Source: NORP259 sp041398705
Lineage (GTDB): Bacteria > Planctomycetota > UBA1135 > GCA-002686595
Direction: 5' to 3'
DNA length: 64,000 nt
Assembly: GCA_041398705.1 (NCBI GenBank)
Contig: JAWKUI010000002.1
Span: 434,001-498,000 of the forward strand
Both the position numbers and the translations under genes were made by a program. This document shows positions 1-8,042 of the stretch, piece after piece. The notes beneath the pieces were generated by a model, which was not told where the DNA came from, ran no database searches, and worked only from the letters and a program-made list of their open reading frames with translations. The stretch's first letter is position 1, and each line of letters begins with the position of its first letter.

Positions 1-824
1 TGCTGCCCCTGCCCGAATGCAGCGAGACCCTGCTGGCGATCTTCCCCAGCCTAGCCGCCGCGTGCCGCAGCGTCACCGCGTTGATCGCGGCAGGCGCCGA
101 CCCCAGTGCCATCGAGATCCTCGACGCGCTGACGATCCAAGCGGTGGAAGCCAGCGTGTTCGCGGCGGGTTACCCCCGCGATGCAGAAGCCGTCGTGTTG
201 ATGGATATGGAAGGCGGGCTCGAGGAGGTGCGGGGTCTGCATGAGCAGCTCGCTTTCATCCTGCGCACTCACGGAGCCACCGAACTGCGCCACGCCACCG
301 ATGAAGCCGCGCGGCGCAAGTTGTGGGCGGGACGCAAGGGGGCCTACGGCGCCATGGGCCGCGTCGCTCCGGATCTGTACGTGGCCGACGTGGTGGCGCC
401 GCGCACGCGCCTCGCCGAAATCGTCGAACTGTCGACGCAGATCTGCCACGAACTCGACCTCAAGTGCGCCAACGTCTTCCACGCGGGCGATGGCAACCTG
501 CATCCGAACATCTCGTACGACCGCCGCGATTCGGATCAGGTGCGCCGTGTGCTGCTCGCCGGCCAACGCATCATGGAAGCGTGCGTGGCGCGCGGGGGCT
601 CGCTGACCGGCGAACACGGCGTCGGACTCGAAAAGCGCGACCACATGTGCCTGCTATTCGGCGACCACGAGATCGCGGTGCAGAATCGCGTGCGTACCGC
701 GTTGGATCCAGGGCACCGCATGAATCCGGGCAAGATGCTGCCCGTGCGCGCCTGCCGCGAGGCCCGCACCCGCTCGCCCTACCTGCCGGGCATGGTCGAA
801 TACGATGCAGGAGGTCCAGCATGA
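1..824 (+). CDS. glcD: Glycolate oxidase FAD subunit GlcD (5' end missing)
   Basis: This is the C-terminal part of the FAD-linked subunit of glycolate oxidase, which oxidises glycolate to glyoxylate and passes electrons to the GlcEF partners at the membrane. The reading frame is open from the first complete codon at base 3, so the start lies outside the window. The visible portion (about 273 residues) has the FAD-oxidase C-terminal domain signatures HAGDGNLHPN near base 480 and GEHGVGLEKR near base 610. The stop overlaps the glcE start as ATGA, so the two are translationally coupled. Related D-lactate dehydrogenases share these motifs, but glcE and glcF immediately downstream make GlcD the best call. 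Confidence 0.93.
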   Translation, partial: LPLPECSETLLAIFPSLAAACRSVTALIAAGADPSAIEILDALTIQAVEASVFAAGYPRDAEAVVLMDMEGGLEEVRGLHEQLAFILRTHGATELRHATDEAARRKLWAGRKGAYGAMGRVAPDLYVADVVAPRTRLAEIVELSTQICHELDLKCANVFHAGDGNLHPNISYDRRDSDQVRRVLLAGQRIMEACVARGGSLTGEHGVGLEKRDHMCLLFGDHEIAVQNRVRTALDPGHRMNPGKMLPVRACREARTRSPYLPGMVEYDAGGPA

Positions 825-2017
825 GCGCCGAACACTGGCCCGAGATCCTGGCCAATTGGCCGCGCGCCCTGGCCTCCGGCGCCCTGCCGGTGCTGCTCGC
901 GGATCGGCCCGATTCCTACGGGGAGTTGCTGCGTGCGGCCGGCGCCGCGGGTCTGCGCGTCTTGCCGGTGGGCGTGGGCGATGTGCTGGACGAACCGGTG
1001 GCCTGCGCCGGTTTCGACCTGGCGGTGCGCGCGGACTGGGATACCAAACTCGTGGCCTATGAACCGGGCGAAGCCGTCGTGACGGTCACCGGAAACTACG
1101 CGTGGGCCGAGCTGGAACGGCGCGTGGCGGCCGAAGGGCAACAGCTTTCCCCGTGGCTGGCGGGGCGAAAAGGCACGGTGGCCGGGGTGCTGGCCCGTGG
1201 GCTGTCCGGCCTGGACCGCGGTTTCTACGGCGGTTTGCGCCATCAGGTGCTCGGCATGCGTGTGTTGCTCAGCGATGGCACCCAAGCCCAGGTCGGCGGC
1301 CGGCTCGTGAAGAACGTGGCCGGCTTCGACCTTCCCCGCCTGTTCGCGGGCAGTGCCGGGCGCTTTGGCGTGATTCTCGAGGCGAGCCTGCGCACCTTCC
1401 CGCGTCCCGCCGTCGAAGAGGTCTGGGACCTTGGCGCCCATGACCTCGATCGAGCGCTGCTGCTTTGCGAGCGCCTGCATACCGCACGCCTGCCCGGCGC
1501 CCAGGTCCTTTGGCAACACTCCTCCGCCGCGGAAGTCCACCTGCACCTCTGGGTGCGGGGCAGCGCCGGCGCGTGCAGCGATACGCGCCGGGTGATCGCG
1601 CCGGTCGCCGGAGTGCAGGAAGTGCAGCGGGGCAAAGATGCACAAACCTGGCTCTCCACCCGCGCCCGTGCCTGGTCCAGCCCTGCTCCCGGGCCGTGCC
1701 TGCAAGTGCTGGGCAGCGCGCCCGACTGGTGGCGACACGGTGCTGCGTTCCTGCGCGAGTGCCCGGTGTCGTCGGGGCTCGCCCTTCCGGGCACCTTCGA
1801 AGCCCGATTCATGGGCACCGAACAAGGGTGGAGTCCCTCCGCCCGGTTGCACTTGCAGAACAGCCCCTTCGCCCTGCGCTGGCTCAAGACCGGCTCCGCC
1901 CCCGTGCCGGAACTCCTAGGTCGGCTTTCGCCCGGGGTGCGCGAAGCCCAGGAGAAACTGCGCGGCGCGTTCGACCCATCCGGCACCCTCTCCCCCGACC
2001 CCGAGGTCCCCGCATGA
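821..2017 (+). CDS. glcE: Glycolate oxidase FAD-binding subunit GlcE
   Basis: This 398-residue protein is the second FAD-binding subunit of the glycolate oxidase complex. The N-terminal half is a PCMH-type FAD fold, with TGNYAWAEL near residue 88 and the GlcE signature KNVAGFDLPRLFAGSAG near residue 162. It is about half the length of GlcD-type proteins and lacks their C-terminal oxidase domain, as expected for GlcE. The ATG at 821 was chosen because it overlaps the glcD stop (ATGA); the frame stays open further upstream only because of the high GC content. Its own stop overlaps the glcF start in the same way. Confidence 0.93.
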   Translation: MSAEHWPEILANWPRALASGALPVLLADRPDSYGELLRAAGAAGLRVLPVGVGDVLDEPVACAGFDLAVRADWDTKLVAYEPGEAVVTVTGNYAWAELERRVAAEGQQLSPWLAGRKGTVAGVLARGLSGLDRGFYGGLRHQVLGMRVLLSDGTQAQVGGRLVKNVAGFDLPRLFAGSAGRFGVILEASLRTFPRPAVEEVWDLGAHDLDRALLLCERLHTARLPGAQVLWQHSSAAEVHLHLWVRGSAGACSDTRRVIAPVAGVQEVQRGKDAQTWLSTRARAWSSPAPGPCLQVLGSAPDWWRHGAAFLRECPVSSGLALPGTFEARFMGTEQGWSPSARLHLQNSPFALRWLKTGSAPVPELLGRLSPGVREAQEKLRGAFDPSGTLSPDPEVPA

Positions 2018-3258
2018 GCGCGCACAAACTCCCCGATGTGCTCGACTGCATCACCTGCGGCTTGTGCATTCCGACCTGTCCGACGTGGCAGGCCACCGGC
2101 CGCGAGAGCCAAGGCCCGCGCGGCCGCGTGCAGTTGATGCGCGCCCTGCAAGAAAAGCGCATCGAGCCCGACGCCACGGTGGCGCGCGAACTGCAGGATT
2201 GCCTGGTGTGCCGGCGCTGTGAAAGCCATTGCCCCGCCGGTGTGCAATTCGGCGGATTGATGGAAGAAACCCGCGAAACCCTCGTGCGCGCGGGTTTTCG
2301 GCCGAATCGTCGCACTCGCACCCTGCTGCGCCAGGTCCTGCGGCCCGCCGCCTTGAACAGATCGATGGAACTCTTGCGGCTAGGCCGCAAGTGGAAACTC
2401 GCGGGGCGCCTCGCGCCGTTCACGGCCAAACTCCCCCCCATCCCCCCCGCCGCCGAACGCAAGCCCCTACCCGACTTCATCGGCGCCCACTCCCCCCGCC
2501 AGGGCGAAGTCTGGTTGCTGGAAGGCTGCGTCATGCCCCAGTGGTACGGCCGCGTAAACCGCGCCGCCGTGGAACTCCTGCAACGGGTCGGCTTCGACGT
2601 ACGCGTACCCCGCCCCCGCCTGTGCTGCGGCGCCTTGCACGCCCACGCCGGCGAAGGCGAAATCGCCCGCGAACAGGCCCGCGCCTGGGTGCGCCTGATG
2701 CGCGACATCGGCCCACCCGACGCGATCCTCACCACCAGCGCCGGCTGCGGTGCACACATGCAGTCCTTCGGCACCCTGCTCGCCGCCGAACCCCTCTTCG
2801 CCGAGGATGCGCGCGAGTTCGGCGAAAAGGTCATGGACGTCACCACCTTCCTGGCCACCCCGCACCTGCTCGACCGCCTCCTGCCCCAGCTCGGCCCCCT
2901 GCCCGACACGTGCCTACCCCTGGCCTACGACGACCCCTGCCACCTCTGCCACGGCCAAGGCATCCGCAGCGAACCCCGCCGCCTGCTCGACGCCATCCCC
3001 GCCTCCCGCCGCGTCGAACTCGAACTCAGCGAAGCCTGCTGTGGCTCCGCCGGCCTCTACAGCCTCGAACACCCCGACCGCGCCGCCGCGCACCTCGCAC
3101 CGAAATTGATCGACCTGCAGCGCTCCGGAGCCGCCACCCTCGTCACCGCCAACCCCGGATGCCAAGCCCATTGGCAAGCCGCCCTGGGCGAGTTTCCCGT
3201 GCGCCACATCGTGGAAGTCCTCTCCCAATCCCTGAACCCGCCGACTCAGGAAGTGTGA
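2014..3258 (+). CDS. glcF: Glycolate oxidase iron-sulfur subunit GlcF
   Basis: This 414-residue protein is the electron-transferring Fe-S subunit of glycolate oxidase. Two 4Fe-4S ligand sets are visible: C12, C15, C18, C22 and C63, C66, C69, C73. Two CCG domains follow, with C204-C205 (CCGALHAHAG) and C342-C343 (CCGSAGLY), plus the DPCHLCHGQGI segment. The ATG at 2014 overlaps the glcE stop, completing a three-gene operon. The last 42 bases before codon GCC at 3241 are repeated exactly at 4368-4409, and the last 20 of the tail recur at 7837-7856, which suggests the 3' end of this gene has served as a recombination or integration target. Confidence 0.93.
   Translation: MSAHKLPDVLDCITCGLCIPTCPTWQATGRESQGPRGRVQLMRALQEKRIEPDATVARELQDCLVCRRCESHCPAGVQFGGLMEETRETLVRAGFRPNRRTRTLLRQVLRPAALNRSMELLRLGRKWKLAGRLAPFTAKLPPIPPAAERKPLPDFIGAHSPRQGEVWLLEGCVMPQWYGRVNRAAVELLQRVGFDVRVPRPRLCCGALHAHAGEGEIAREQARAWVRLMRDIGPPDAILTTSAGCGAHMQSFGTLLAAEPLFAEDAREFGEKVMDVTTFLATPHLLDRLLPQLGPLPDTCLPLAYDDPCHLCHGQGIRSEPRRLLDAIPASRRVELELSEACCGSAGLYSLEHPDRAAAHLAPKLIDLQRSGAATLVTANPGCQAHWQAALGEFPVRHIVEVLSQSLNPPTQEV
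3199..3240 (+). repeat. glcF 3'-end direct repeat, copy 1 (inside glcF)
   Basis: These 42 bases of the glcF tail (encoding VRHIVEVLSQSLNP) occur identically at 4368-4409. Bases 3224-3243 also occur identically at 7837-7856. All three copies have the same orientation. Confidence 0.95.
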
Positions 3259-3310
3259 CCACCCACTGGCCACGGGGGCAAAGACCGCTGTGTCGGCCGA
3301 CTTGCCGCAA

Positions 3311-3961
3311 TTAGTGCGTTTCTATGCGCATGCGATTCTCACGGACCGCATCCGAAGGAAGAGGCGCAACGGCATGCCGCGAAAGGGATACGAAGTACTC
3401 ATCTTCCTTGAATTCGAAGTCCTTGAGCTTCGAATCTTCGATTCGCTCCAGATCATAGATGATCAGCGCATCGACGCGGATCGTAACTCCCGCCGCCACG
3501 ACCGGGGTCAAAAACGCCAATTGTCCGGAACTGGCAGGGGGCAAGCGCAACCATTGGTCCTTGACCGTAACAAGGTTTAGCCATTCCATCACTTCGGTGT
3601 AGTGCGGCTGCCCACCCCTGTCTCCATCTGCAATCAAAGCCATGACTCGTACCAGAATGTTCCGGTAGCTCACGGATTTGCGCCCTTCGTTGCGGATATC
3701 CACGGTCACCTCGAACCGTGACGCCCCCTGGGCTTCCACTGCAGGTATCGGTGCAAACCCTAGGGCAAGTTCGGTGTGTCGCTTGAAACTCCGGTGTACG
3801 AACAAGAATCGTGCAGCCGCCCACCAAGAGAGAATGAAGGTCGTAATGTAGAAGATGGTTTCGGTCGCCGCGCGGACGGTATCCAAGGCCGACTTGTAGT
3901 CGGCATTGAGCAGTAGGTTCTTCATGGCTGGGAGTACGAGTCCGTTCAAGCCTAGCGGCAT
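3311..3961 (-). CDS. Small membrane-anchored protein of unknown function
   Basis: This 216-residue protein is not recognised. One clear transmembrane segment (FYITTFILSWWAAARFLF, about residues 37-54) is followed by a soluble domain of mixed strands and helices rich in charged residues. An alternative ATG at 3925 would give 204 residues; neither start has a convincing Shine-Dalgarno sequence. It is convergent with glcF, 52 bases away, and lies between two copies of the glcF 3' end. Its base composition looks less GC-rich than the glc operon. Position and composition suggest acquired cargo, but no function can be assigned. Confidence 0.6.
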   Translation of the reverse strand: MPLGLNGLVLPAMKNLLLNADYKSALDTVRAATETIFYITTFILSWWAAARFLFVHRSFKRHTELALGFAPIPAVEAQGASRFEVTVDIRNEGRKSVSYRNILVRVMALIADGDRGGQPHYTEVMEWLNLVTVKDQWLRLPPASSGQLAFLTPVVAAGVTIRVDALIIYDLERIEDSKLKDFEFKEDEYFVSLSRHAVAPLPSDAVRENRMRIETH

Positions 3962-4445
3962 TTCCAGGATGTGCTACGGCGAACCGCAGGGCTTATTCAA
4001 CGGACGAGGAACCGAAGCCCTGTTTCTTGGAGCTCCCGCCTCAGCCGGGCGTCCACCCAACGGCGCGCCACGCGATCCTGCGTCAGGCTCGCGACTTGCG
4101 CGTGGGCTCTTCGTGCAAGGAGCGCTCCCATCAAGCCCAAGTTTCAGCACTTCCCGTTTGGATGAGCCACCCAGACTCTGGAGCTTCCATTGCCCTGGAT
4201 TGACTCCCTCCTTCCAGAGCAATCGTGAGCCACCGCTGCGGGATTCCACTTCCCTCCCGCATGACCCGGACGCTTGGCCCAACAGGTCTCCCATTGACGC
4301 CTGACCAAGGCCCCCTGCAACCCAAGGCATAGGAGCTTCTTGGCACGCCCCGCGAGGCCAGTTCCCTGTGCGCCACATCGTGGAAGTCCTCTCCCAATCC
4401 CTGAACCCGACCAAGCGGTGCGCCAGGACTCTCGCAGCCTTGCGT
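3962..4445. other. 484-bp gap between accessory genes, with decayed glcF tail
   Basis: I see no convincing gene here. Short open frames on both strands show no domain, no good start and no overlap logic. The right part (4317-4409) holds the second glcF-tail copy. The remainder (3970-4310) is unexplained sequence upstream of the minus-strand membrane protein and downstream of the minus-strand orphan gene, so it should contain a terminator and a promoter, but none is obvious. Confidence 0.6.
4317..4409 (+). pseudogene. Decayed duplicate of the glcF 3' end
   Basis: Read in the glcF frame, this segment gives GIGASWHAPRGQ followed by FPVRHIVEVLSQSLNP, against GCQAHWQAALGE plus the same tail in intact glcF. 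The last 42 bases (4368-4409) are identical to 3199-3240 and the upstream part is diverged. A duplicated 3' end beyond an intact copy is the scar expected after integration of DNA at the 3' end of a gene, or after partial gene duplication. Confidence 0.85.
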
Positions 4446-7040
4446 TCATGGCCGATCCTCCACCGCAATGGTTCCGTCTTCCCACCAGCTTTTCGAAAGC
4501 AGAAGGGCAATGGGCCCTTCGACTTGGTCCTTCTGATCAGGATTGTGGATGGGACACTGCAATTCCTCAGCCATCTTGCGGTCAAACTCATGGAAGAGCG
4601 GCGGCAACTCCCCGGAATCGGTCTGGCCATAGACTTCGTGACAGTGCAGCACTCCGTCCTCCGACAGGGCAAGGATCTGCCGGGCCAGAACCTTCCCGCG
4701 CGTATCGGTGGCGAAGACGACTTGCTTGTTGATGTCGAGCGCCACCGCGGCCGCGGAGTACGTGAGTCCACCGCCCAGTCCCAGGCAACTCCCGACCGCT
4801 GTGCCCAAACGCAGCACTCGGAGCAGATCCCGTTCGACGCGGAGGGTCACCAGGCCCCATTGAGAAGTCTGCGCGGTCAGCTCGGGACTCTGCAGCCACG
4901 CCTGGATGTGCAAGCTGCGTTGCGCGGCAATCCAGCGCTGATTGACTGGATGCTCGTCAGCGTTCACCAACCTGCCCGCAAAGTAGTCCTGAAGCAATCG
5001 CCGAAGAATGCGGCGGTGTTCGCCGGTGGAAAGATGCAGCAGGAGCGCGTGTCGCTCCAGCGCGTCGAAGTCACTGGCCGATATGCGCAAGGCCCCGGCC
5101 ACCCTTTGAAGAACCGCTGCCTCCAGGTGCGCCAATTGCAACGCAAGCCGACTCGCCAGGAGCTTACTCCGTGCCCGCACTTCTCCGCCTTGGGGCCAGG
5201 GCTGCTCACCCCGCAGGCATGCCCATTGCCCGGCGCTCAACCGAACAAGGCCGTTGGGCGCCAAACTCGCTTGCACCCAATTCGCGAGCACAGATAGGGG
5301 TGCCTGCTCCCATTCACCGGCAATCAACGGAAGACTCTGGAATTCGTCCAGCATGCGGCTAGCTTCAGCGACAGACAAGCATCCCAGGGCCTTGGCTGCC
5401 GAGTAGAGCACAGGCCTGCCGGCTTCAAATCCCTCCCAAAGCAGTTCCGGGCAACCCTCCACGAGGTGTTGCAGTCCCCTTCCGATCAGTGAGTGATCAT
5501 TCTTGCGGAGGCATGCTCGTTCCAGCAACAGGATGGCCGCATCCCCGACCGTCGTACAATCCTTCCGCCGCTTCTGCCAAAGTGCCCAGAACGCCTCTAA
5601 CACTCCCCACCCCTTCGGTTCCCAGTGCAAGGGTTTCATTTGGAAAGGCCCCCTGGCGCACCTGCGGATCCAGCGAATGCAAAGGCCAGCCACATCCCGC
5701 AAGCGGCCCGGGTTGTCCTCCATCCAGAGGGTTTCCTGAATCGCGTGGATCGCCTTTCTGCGGTAGGGAATTTCCACGTGCAGCACCGCTTCGAGGAACT
5801 CGCTCGCGAGGGTGACCACCGCAGCGACCTTGGCTTCCGATACCGACTCGTCGAACTCGTCCACAAGACTGTGGACAATTGCTTGGAGCAACAGGCCAGC
5901 CGACTCCGGGTCGAGTAGCTCCCAATCCAGCTGCAGCATGGCCACTAGGCTCGGATGTTTGAGGGTGCCTACCCAGAGCGCGATAGCGTGGTGATGGTAT
6001 TCTGAGTCCACCGCATCGAGTGCCTTGCGTATGGCTGCTTCTTCCGCGCTTCCGTACTCCCAATGGCGCAGATCTGCCCAGGGCGCGTAGTCGCTGGCCA
6101 AATTCAAACCGGTTTGAATGGCCCCCGCATCCTGTCCATTCCCCAGCGCATTTAGCGCGAATCGCAAGCGCATGGCGACCTTGTCATTCGGGCCCGAATG
6201 CCCCGTCTCGAGCAGAAGTGCCGTCCACTCGGGAGTCAAAGCTGGAATCCACTCCCGCTCGAGCAGCCAGCTCAACACATCGAGGCGCCCCGGCGGCGCA
6301 AGCTGAGCGAGCAGGCAGAGCCAATCGGTACAAAACAAGTTCTTCACTACCAGAACAGCTATCGGCCCGAGCAGGTCACGATTCCCAGGTAGCCCCAGGG
6401 AACGCAACGCATTCATCAAGCCGGCAAGCTCTGCGTCATCGGCACTTCGCCGCGACCAGCGGAAATGCCGTTGAAACCAGGCGGGCCGCTCTGCCGACGA
6501 TCCCCACATCACCCTGGCCGCCCCCCCCTCCTCCGCGTAGGTATGCCCGTAGGCTGCCTGGTCAGCAACGAGCCTGACAGCCTGCTCGCGGAACTCGGCT
6601 AGCGCTTCCAGAGCGGCGTTCTCCGCCTGCCCCCCGTCAAGATAGGGCAGCCAATTGAACGCATCCGCCTTTTTGGGCGCGGGCGGTTGGTACTTCGTGC
6701 CCCGGTAGGCCCGCGGGTGCGCAGCGGTCGCCTTTGGAAGCGAACTATCCGTCAATTGCGCCGAATGGGGGAAAGTCGCCTCGAACGCCCCGGGCTCGGC
6801 TACCGTGTTCAACGTGACATGCCAGATGGCCACCAGAGTCTCGGCCGACGCCCTGGCGTGCCGGAGGTGCGCCACAGAACGCTCGACGAGTCCGCCGTAG
6901 GGTGCATAGGGATGCTCCATGGGACCCAAACACTCTTGCCACCCCGTCAGAGAACGGCTCGGCTTGCCATCGGGCCCCGTCGGCGGATCCCAATGCAGCG
7001 TGAATACGCCTTCCGGATTGCGCAATAGTGCCACCCTCAT
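4446..7040 (-). CDS. Large orphan protein, function unknown
   Basis: This 864-residue soluble protein was not recognised by motif. The N-terminal 140 residues are Pro-rich and strand-like. The middle (about 150-650) is mostly helical, with recurring Leu/Ala/Trp spacing suggestive of HEAT- or TPR-like repeats. A conserved-looking C-terminal block near residues 765-815 includes GSCLGLGGG, ALDINKQVVFATD and ALSEDGVLHC, reminiscent of the C-terminal part of PcfJ-like and other large bacterial proteins, though that resemblance is from memory. ATG at 7040 is preferred over an in-frame TTG at 7121, which would leave only 29 bases to the divergent hydrolase gene. No signal peptide or membrane segment is visible. 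Confidence 0.65.
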   Translation of the reverse strand: MRVALLRNPEGVFTLHWDPPTGPDGKPSRSLTGWQECLGPMEHPYAPYGGLVERSVAHLRHARASAETLVAIWHVTLNTVAEPGAFEATFPHSAQLTDSSLPKATAAHPRAYRGTKYQPPAPKKADAFNWLPYLDGGQAENAALEALAEFREQAVRLVADQAAYGHTYAEEGGAARVMWGSSAERPAWFQRHFRWSRRSADDAELAGLMNALRSLGLPGNRDLLGPIAVLVVKNLFCTDWLCLLAQLAPPGRLDVLSWLLEREWIPALTPEWTALLLETGHSGPNDKVAMRLRFALNALGNGQDAGAIQTGLNLASDYAPWADLRHWEYGSAEEAAIRKALDAVDSEYHHHAIALWVGTLKHPSLVAMLQLDWELLDPESAGLLLQAIVHSLVDEFDESVSEAKVAAVVTLASEFLEAVLHVEIPYRRKAIHAIQETLWMEDNPGRLRDVAGLCIRWIRRCARGPFQMKPLHWEPKGWGVLEAFWALWQKRRKDCTTVGDAAILLLERACLRKNDHSLIGRGLQHLVEGCPELLWEGFEAGRPVLYSAAKALGCLSVAEASRMLDEFQSLPLIAGEWEQAPLSVLANWVQASLAPNGLVRLSAGQWACLRGEQPWPQGGEVRARSKLLASRLALQLAHLEAAVLQRVAGALRISASDFDALERHALLLHLSTGEHRRILRRLLQDYFAGRLVNADEHPVNQRWIAAQRSLHIQAWLQSPELTAQTSQWGLVTLRVERDLLRVLRLGTAVGSCLGLGGGLTYSAAAVALDINKQVVFATDTRGKVLARQILALSEDGVLHCHEVYGQTDSGELPPLFHEFDRKMAEELQCPIHNPDQKDQVEGPIALLLSKSWWEDGTIAVEDRP

Positions 7041-7150
7041 TCCGCCGCGGATGATACACGCCTGCCCCGGAGCGTGGGGACTGATTGCTAGCTCGTTCTC
7101 CCCTGGATCGGGTCGGGACAATTTTTGTCCGGCACCGGTACCATGGCCCC

Positions 7151-7720
7151 ATGACCACCCTCGCGAATCGTCCGAACTCCGCTTTGCTCGTCGTGGACAT
7201 GCAGAACGGCGTGGTGGACGGCGCCCCTCGGCGCGACCAAGTGATCGAGAACATCCAGTCTCTCGTGGCGCGGGCCCGGCGGGAGGGCGTGCCGGTGCTC
7301 TGGATCCAACACCACGACGAGCAACTCGCCAAAGGCAGTGCGAACTGGGAGTACGTGGCGGAGTTGGTGCGCGGCGATGGCGAGGCGCTGATCCACAAGC
7401 AGTACGGCGACTCGTTCGAGGGCACCGAGCTGGAAGCGGTTCTTGCCCAGCATGGCGTCGGCAATTTGGTGATCTCGGGCGCTCAGAGCGACTTCTGCAT
7501 CCGCAATACCCTGCACGGGGCCTTGGTGCGGGGGTATGACACGTGGCTCGTGTCGGATGCGCATACCACCGGCGATCTGACCCAATGGGGGTTTCCCCCG
7601 CCGGAGCAAGTCATCGAGTTCATGAACTTGCTGTGGGGCAACCAATCCGCGCCGGGCCGGGAGGCGGGTGTGGTGGCAACGGCAGAGGTGCGTTTTCGGG
7701 CGAAAGCCGACTCCCATTGA
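7151..7720 (+). CDS. Isochorismatase-family cysteine hydrolase
   Basis: This 189-residue protein is of the isochorismatase/nicotinamidase superfamily, whose members hydrolyse amides or enol ethers through a Cys thiol. The catalytic triad is visible as D16 (VVDMQNG), K83 (HKQYGDSF) and C116 (SDFCIRNT). Length is typical for the stand-alone fold. ATG at 7151 is chosen over an in-frame TTG at 7085 because the conserved domain begins at residue 10. It is divergent from the large orphan gene, and the hairpin repeat A1 lies downstream. The substrate cannot be predicted; pyrazinamidase/nicotinamidase metal-ligand motifs are not evident. Confidence 0.85.
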   Translation: MTTLANRPNSALLVVDMQNGVVDGAPRRDQVIENIQSLVARARREGVPVLWIQHHDEQLAKGSANWEYVAELVRGDGEALIHKQYGDSFEGTELEAVLAQHGVGNLVISGAQSDFCIRNTLHGALVRGYDTWLVSDAHTTGDLTQWGFPPPEQVIEFMNLLWGNQSAPGREAGVVATAEVRFRAKADSH

Positions 7721-7836
7721 ATGGTATTGTGCCTGCCCTGGGTGTGCGCTCTTATGCCGCTGGATCGGGGCCTTTTGCTGCGATGCGGGAGTCGATTGTC
7801 TCTTGGTCGCGTTTGGCCCGCACCTGGATGTGCTCG

Positions 7837-7856
7837 CCCAATCCCTGAACCCGCCG
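7837..7856 (+). repeat. glcF 3'-end direct repeat, copy 3
   Basis: Twenty bases are identical to 3224-3243. In the same frame the surrounding bases read HLDVLAQSLNPPLE then stop, against HIVEVLSQSLNPP in GlcF, so similarity extends weakly upstream. The copy ends exactly where hairpin A1 begins. Confidence 0.8.
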
Positions 7857-7980
7857 TTGGAATAACGTTACATACCGAACCAGGTTCGATCAGTCCCACA
7901 ATTCGCCGGGCGTGCGCAGCACGCCCGGCGAATCGTGACTTGATCGAACCTGGTTCGGGATGTAACGTTATTCCAACGGC
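7853..7980. repeat. Long hairpin repeat, subfamily A (copy A1)
   Basis: Near-perfect inverted repeat of 128 bp. The outer tip GCCGTTGG pairs with CCAACGGC. The conserved A arm reads AATAACGTTACAT, then ACCGAACCAGGTTCGATCAG. The inner stem CCGGGCGTGC closes a GCA loop. It lies between the convergent hydrolase and aminotransferase genes. There is no U-tract, so a classical terminator is not shown, although a transcript could fold strongly on either strand. Confidence 0.95.
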
Positions 7981-8042
7981 GCAACCTCTACCTGCCAAGC
8001 GCGGATGGAGATTCCTGCCCATTGGCGCACCCTCACATTGAC

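Larger units (their letters stand above)
7721..8042. other. 322-bp convergent interval with glcF-tail copy and hairpin A1
   Basis: Between the hydrolase stop and the aminotransferase stop lie the third glcF-tail copy (7837-7856) and, directly abutting it, hairpin repeat A1 (7853-7980). No gene is supported. Confidence 0.8.

Noticed and set aside
4368..5297. Plus-strand frame beginning with the glcF tail copy
   Set aside because: Only the first 14 codons resemble GlcF; the rest is antisense to the large orphan gene.
7853..7980. A/B hairpins as integron attC sites or CRISPR repeats
   Set aside because: No RYYYAAC/GTTRRRY boxes or extrahelical-base pattern, no integrase, and copies are solitary with no regular spacing.
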